64,000 nucleotides of DNA from an uncultured Muribaculaceae bacterium (GTDB lineage: Bacteria; Bacteroidota; Bacteroidia; Bacteroidales; Muribaculaceae). The stretch spans positions 137,619-201,618 of the forward strand of contig CAJTPZ010000005.1 in assembly GCA_910578395.1 (NCBI GenBank), written 5' to 3'. The notes under the pieces were generated by a model that saw only the letters and a program-made list of their open reading frames with translations, searched no databases and was not told where the DNA came from. Position numbers and translations under genes: made by a program. This document shows, one piece after another, positions 60,743 to 64,000 of the stretch; position 1 is the first letter of the stretch, and each line of letters begins with the position of its first letter.

Positions 60743-62494
60743 TTATTCGTTGAACAGGAGACGGCGGTCACGTTCAACGGCAGGTGACGCAATATCCTCC
60801 GGTATAAATTTCCATTGGTTTAGAGCTTCAGGAGCCAGTGTTCTCTTCTCTTCAATGTATTTCATCATGTAGTATCGCAGATCTTTGTCGGTCGACTTGA
60901 CTATACGCTCTTTTAGATCTTTCTTTGCTATTCCGGCTCCTTCGGTGAGCAGATTGCCTCCGCCGTTGCCACGATAGGAATTTATGGCTACAGTATATTC
61001 ATTATCTGCTACAAACGGGGTTCCGTCGGCCATAGATACAATGGATATTTTTTCGCCACGTGGTTTTGTCACATCTACAGTGTAGATGATTCCGGCTGCC
61101 GAGTCGAAATTGTAGCTTGGATGCCTGAATCCCGTATGGCTCATGTCGGTAGTGCCGGTATCGCGCAGATTGAGCAGATGGTCATCTGCCGAGGTCATCT
61201 GTTGTGTCCACAGGTCATAGCTCATTTCAAGATAATTCTTTATTTCTGTGCCTGTCAAACACATCGTATAGAGCATGTTTTCATATTTGTAGAGGTTAAA
61301 CATATCGCTGACCGATATATCGCCCTCCGGTATTGTCGCGTCGAAGGTGAGAGGCGCTGCCATAGAGATCTGTGCGCCTGATATGGAGAGTTGGAGTGTG
61401 TGTATAAAATCGACAAATGCCGATGCCCCAAAGTAAGCGTCACGTGTACTCATCGGAGCAGTCAGTTTGCCTATATTGCGTCCTACAAAATTCTCGACGG
61501 CTTTTCTTTGAGGTTCAAACCGTTCCATGAATTCAACCGAAGGAGGCAGGTTGTTTACTGTCGAGACATCGCCTTTGATCGTTAGATCCCCTACAGTGCC
61601 GGTTTCGTCGATATCAGCTTCTATATCGACAGTGAACAGCAGGTCGGCATTGCTGGCCGGATTACCTACAAGCACATTTTTTCTGTCGGTATTTTTTACG
61701 AAGTCAAGGTACTTGGAGTGATCGTGTCCCATCATGATCACATCGAATCCGGGTACTTCTTCTGCTACAAGTACCGAGGCGTTTTCCACAACATCACCTG
61801 TAGTTTTTGTGTGGTCGCGTCCCGAGTGAAACAGTCCGATGATTACGTCGGGTTTCTCATAAGTGCGTATGTAGTTGATCCACTTGCGTGCCGAAGGCAC
61901 CATCTCTTCAAATACAAGACCTTCCCACAGATTTTCAGGGAGCCATCCTGGTACTCCCGGAGTGATCAGTCCTAAAAAAGCTATTTTCAGTCCGTCACGC
62001 TTTATTATCTTGTAGGGTTCAACGTAAGGCTTGCTTGTTTTTTTGTCGATGATGTTTGCGCCGAGCACAGGGTGTCCCGATGTTTTTATCCAGCGGTCAT
62101 ATACCTCATGTCCTGTTTCGATATCATGATTGCCGAGATTCGACAGGTTATATCCCATGAAATCCATCATCTCTGCCGCTACATGGCGTGAGGTGGTGTC
62201 CATGAAGTTATAATAGTAGGCTGTAGGCTGTCCCTGAAGAATATCACCGTTGTCTACAAGTATCACATTATCTTTGCCGACCTCTTTGCGTGCCTTTTCC
62301 ACTGCTGTGTGCACACGTGCCAGACTGCCTGTACCGGGCTGGCGGTTGATAAAGTCGTATGGGAAAAAATTGCCGTGCACGTCCGATGTCTCGATGATTC
62401 TGACTTTCACCTGGCGTTTCTCGGCCTGGACAGGGCTAAAAGCCCCTGCAGCAGTTATTGCGGCTGCTGCAAGGGTTGTGATATGCTTGTTCAC
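60743..62494 (-). CDS. Exported 5'-nucleotidase / cyclic nucleotide phosphodiesterase
   Basis: A 583-residue metallophosphoesterase with a signal peptide (NKHITTLAAAAITAAGAFSP). RIIETSDVHGNFFPYDFIN, DNGDILQGQP, LSNLGNHDIETGHEVYDRW and MMGHDHSKYLDF carry the dimetal ligands (D-x-H, GD, GNHD/E, GH-x-H), and the C-terminal substrate-binding domain contains AVNSYRGNGGGNLLTEG-like sequence INSYRGNGGG. It hydrolyses extracytoplasmic nucleotides, freeing phosphate and nucleosides. Upstream of the TrmH-like gene. Confidence 0.9.
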   Translation of the reverse strand: MNKHITTLAAAAITAAGAFSPVQAEKRQVKVRIIETSDVHGNFFPYDFINRQPGTGSLARVHTAVEKARKEVGKDNVILVDNGDILQGQPTAYYYNFMDTTSRHVAAEMMDFMGYNLSNLGNHDIETGHEVYDRWIKTSGHPVLGANIIDKKTSKPYVEPYKIIKRDGLKIAFLGLITPGVPGWLPENLWEGLVFEEMVPSARKWINYIRTYEKPDVIIGLFHSGRDHTKTTGDVVENASVLVAEEVPGFDVIMMGHDHSKYLDFVKNTDRKNVLVGNPASNADLLFTVDIEADIDETGTVGDLTIKGDVSTVNNLPPSVEFMERFEPQRKAVENFVGRNIGKLTAPMSTRDAYFGASAFVDFIHTLQLSISGAQISMAAPLTFDATIPEGDISVSDMFNLYKYENMLYTMCLTGTEIKNYLEMSYDLWTQQMTSADDHLLNLRDTGTTDMSHTGFRHPSYNFDSAAGIIYTVDVTKPRGEKISIVSMADGTPFVADNEYTVAINSYRGNGGGNLLTEGAGIAKKDLKERIVKSTDKDLRYYMMKYIEEKRTLAPEALNQWKFIPEDIASPAVERDRRLLFNE

Positions 62495-62571
62495 TGTAAG
62501 AAATTCAACGGTGTTTCGCCTGTAGGCGTTTTATGAGCCCCTGACGTGTATGGCGCGATAGGGCAGTTGGG

Positions 62572-63765
62572 TCAATTGAGTTTTGCCAGTGCGGTCGAAA
62601 TGCGGCGCATGGCCTCACGCAGATTATCGTCGCTTGTGGCATAGCTCAGACGCAGATATCCCGGCAGACTGAATGCACCGCCGTCCACTGTGGCCACATG
62701 AGCCTCTTCAAGCAGATACATTGCCAGATCGTTGGCATTTTCTATAACCTTGTCGCCGGCGCGTTTGCCGAAGTAGCTCGACACTTCGGGGAAGAGGTAG
62801 AAAGCACCTTGTGGCACATTTACTTTCCAGCCCGGTATCTGTGATGCAAGCTCGACTATGAGATTGCGGCGGCGTTCAAAAGCCTTGCGCATTTCCTCTA
62901 CACATTCCTGTGATCCTTCATAGGCGGCTTCTGCTGCTTTCTGTGCGATCGACGAGCATCCCGAGGTATATTGTCCCTGCAGCTTGTTTGTAGCTTTTGC
63001 AAGCCATAGTGGAGCTGCACACCAGCCCACACGCCAACCTGTCATGGCATAGGCTTTCGACACGCCGTTGACGATCACTGTGCGGTCGGCAGTCTCAGGA
63101 AACGATCCGAGCGAAGTGAAAGCACCGGTGTAATTTATGTGCTCATATATCTCGTCGGCAAGGATGATTACATTGGGCCACTCCTTGAGCACGTCTACCA
63201 GTGCCTGGAGCTCATCGCGGGTATATACCGAACCGGTGGGGTTGGAGGGAGAGCAGATAAGCACCATGCGGGTCTTCTCGTTGAGAGCGGAGGCAAGCTG
63301 TTCGGGAGTTACCTTGAAATCCTGTTCGATGGTTGCCGGCACCTCTTTTACTACACCTTCGGCAAGCTTGACCATCTCAATGTAGCTCACCCAAGCCGGA
63401 GTTGGTATGACAACTTCGTCGCCGGGGTTGATTGTCGAGAGTATGATATTGCAGAGCGACTGTTTGGCACCATTCGACACTACAATCTGCTCTGGCTTGT
63501 AGCTGAGGCCGTTTTCCCGTTCAAGTTTGGCGGCTACGGCTTTGCGCAGCGACATGTAACCGGGAACCGGTGTGTAGCGTGTATAACCATCGTCGATTGC
63601 TTTCTTTGCTGCGTCTCTGATGTGGACGGGAGTCTCGAAGTCAGGTTCGCCGACTGACAGGTTTATCACGTCAACACCTTGTGCCTTGAGTTCGGTACTT
63701 TTTTGTGACATAGCCAGAGTCGCCGACGGCGACATGGCTTGTATTCTCTGCGATATATGTTCCAT
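62572..63765 (-). CDS. PLP-dependent aminotransferase (class I, aspartate-type)
   Basis: A 397-residue fold-type I aminotransferase, probably aspartate aminotransferase (AAT group Ib). MEHISQRIQAMSPSATLAMS is a family start, INLSVGEPDFETP follows, the PLP lysine is in VNGVSKAYAMTGWRVGW, and SNPTGSVYTRDEL plus LRLSYATSDDNLREAM carry the substrate arginine. ATG 63765 is preferred; an in-frame upstream start would lie in the repeat region. Minus-strand ATACTTTG near 63796-63803 is a weak promoter candidate. Confidence 0.9.
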   Translation of the reverse strand: MEHISQRIQAMSPSATLAMSQKSTELKAQGVDVINLSVGEPDFETPVHIRDAAKKAIDDGYTRYTPVPGYMSLRKAVAAKLERENGLSYKPEQIVVSNGAKQSLCNIILSTINPGDEVVIPTPAWVSYIEMVKLAEGVVKEVPATIEQDFKVTPEQLASALNEKTRMVLICSPSNPTGSVYTRDELQALVDVLKEWPNVIILADEIYEHINYTGAFTSLGSFPETADRTVIVNGVSKAYAMTGWRVGWCAAPLWLAKATNKLQGQYTSGCSSIAQKAAEAAYEGSQECVEEMRKAFERRRNLIVELASQIPGWKVNVPQGAFYLFPEVSSYFGKRAGDKVIENANDLAMYLLEEAHVATVDGGAFSLPGYLRLSYATSDDNLREAMRRISTALAKLN

Positions 63766-63813
63766 TTTTATATGCTTTTTCCAAGGGGCAAATATACAAA
63801 GTATATTCGACGA

Positions 63814-64000
63814 AAAAAATAGCGAAAGTCGACGAAGGTCGGTTCGCGTTGGCGAAGCCAATTTTTTGAGTCAAATATTCCTATTGTCTGGGTGTCTAAA
63901 AAATAGCGAAAGTCGACGAAGGTCGGTTCGCGTTGGCGAAGCCAATTTTTGAGTCAAATATTCCTATTGTCTGGGTGTCTAAAAAATAGCGAAAGTCGAC
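63814..64000 (+). repeat. 83/84-bp tandem repeat at right edge
   Basis: At least 2.2 copies of a unit with period 84 then 83 bp. The reference word AGCGAAAGTCGAC starts at 63821, 63905 and 63988; the only difference seen between the first two copies is one T in the T5/T6 run. Each copy has small hairpins (TTGGC-GAA-GCCAA type) and a T run when read in reverse. It continues beyond the window. No ORF of credible length spans it, and no spacer pattern is present. Confidence 0.85.

Noticed and set aside
63814..64000. CRISPR array
   Set aside because: Adjacent units are identical over their full 83-84 bp with no variable spacers.

Overview
The window looks like chromosomal DNA of a gut Bacteroidales bacterium, probably close to Muribaculaceae. 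Pointers are a SusC/SusD pair, DUF4296 and GldE-type proteins, a TonB receptor paired with a PnuC-type thiamine importer, Bacteroidetes-type -7 promoter boxes (TAnnTTTG), weak Shine-Dalgarno sites and many 4-bp ATGA stop/start overlaps. Family-level placement is inference; no 16S rRNA or other diagnostic RNA is present.

Layout: (1) 1-2743, the 3' part of recG facing an exported ADP-ribosylglycohydrolase-like lipoprotein. (2) 2986-7738, a three-gene glycogen operon (debranching enzyme, glycosyltransferase, GH57) ending in a strong terminator. (3) 7851-9162, a collapsed prophage or integrative element beside tRNA-Gly(CCC): a frameshifted tail of a phage head-protein toxin, a small intact gene and a truncated integrase. 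(4) 9573-15800, HAD phosphatase with orphan histidine kinase, then on the minus strand miaB-ruvA and a GDPD/glycerol-1-phosphate dehydrogenase pair. (5) 15985-26118, a plus-strand run: CoA transferase, coaX, an outer-membrane protein, lptC, a GldE-type CBS protein, speA, truA, acpP, fabF. (6) 26369-32001, a SusC/SusD/exported EEP-phosphatase operon with a G9 tract at the promoter. (7) 32088-43575, a long minus-strand run: lon, hydrolase, a membrane-anchored MurF-like ligase, ddl, ileS, DksA-like, lspA, DUF4296. (8) 43828-45987, an EF-G paralogue with degenerate GTPase motifs. (9) 46075-49137, a TPP-riboswitch-controlled thiamine uptake operon. (10) 49261-55397, AraC regulator, hisS, a PorT-like barrel, a C_GCAxxG protein, ung, mscL, aroK, nitroreductase. 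(11) 55490-58711, a complete IS1595-family transposon with 26-bp perfect terminal inverted repeats, an 8-bp target duplication, five passenger genes and an unusual nested, possibly pseudoknotted inverted-repeat element. (12) 59194-63765, a minus-strand run of epimerase, TrmH-type methyltransferase, 5'-nucleotidase and an aminotransferase. (13) 63814-64000, an 83/84-bp tandem repeat running off the window.

Most of the window is ordinary core metabolism. The accessory points of interest are the IS1595 element with its cargo and structured element, the tRNA-linked prophage scar, the SusCD-EEP locus with its homopolymer at the promoter, the EF-G paralogue, and the right-edge repeat. Functions are assigned from recognisable motifs only; no database search was possible.
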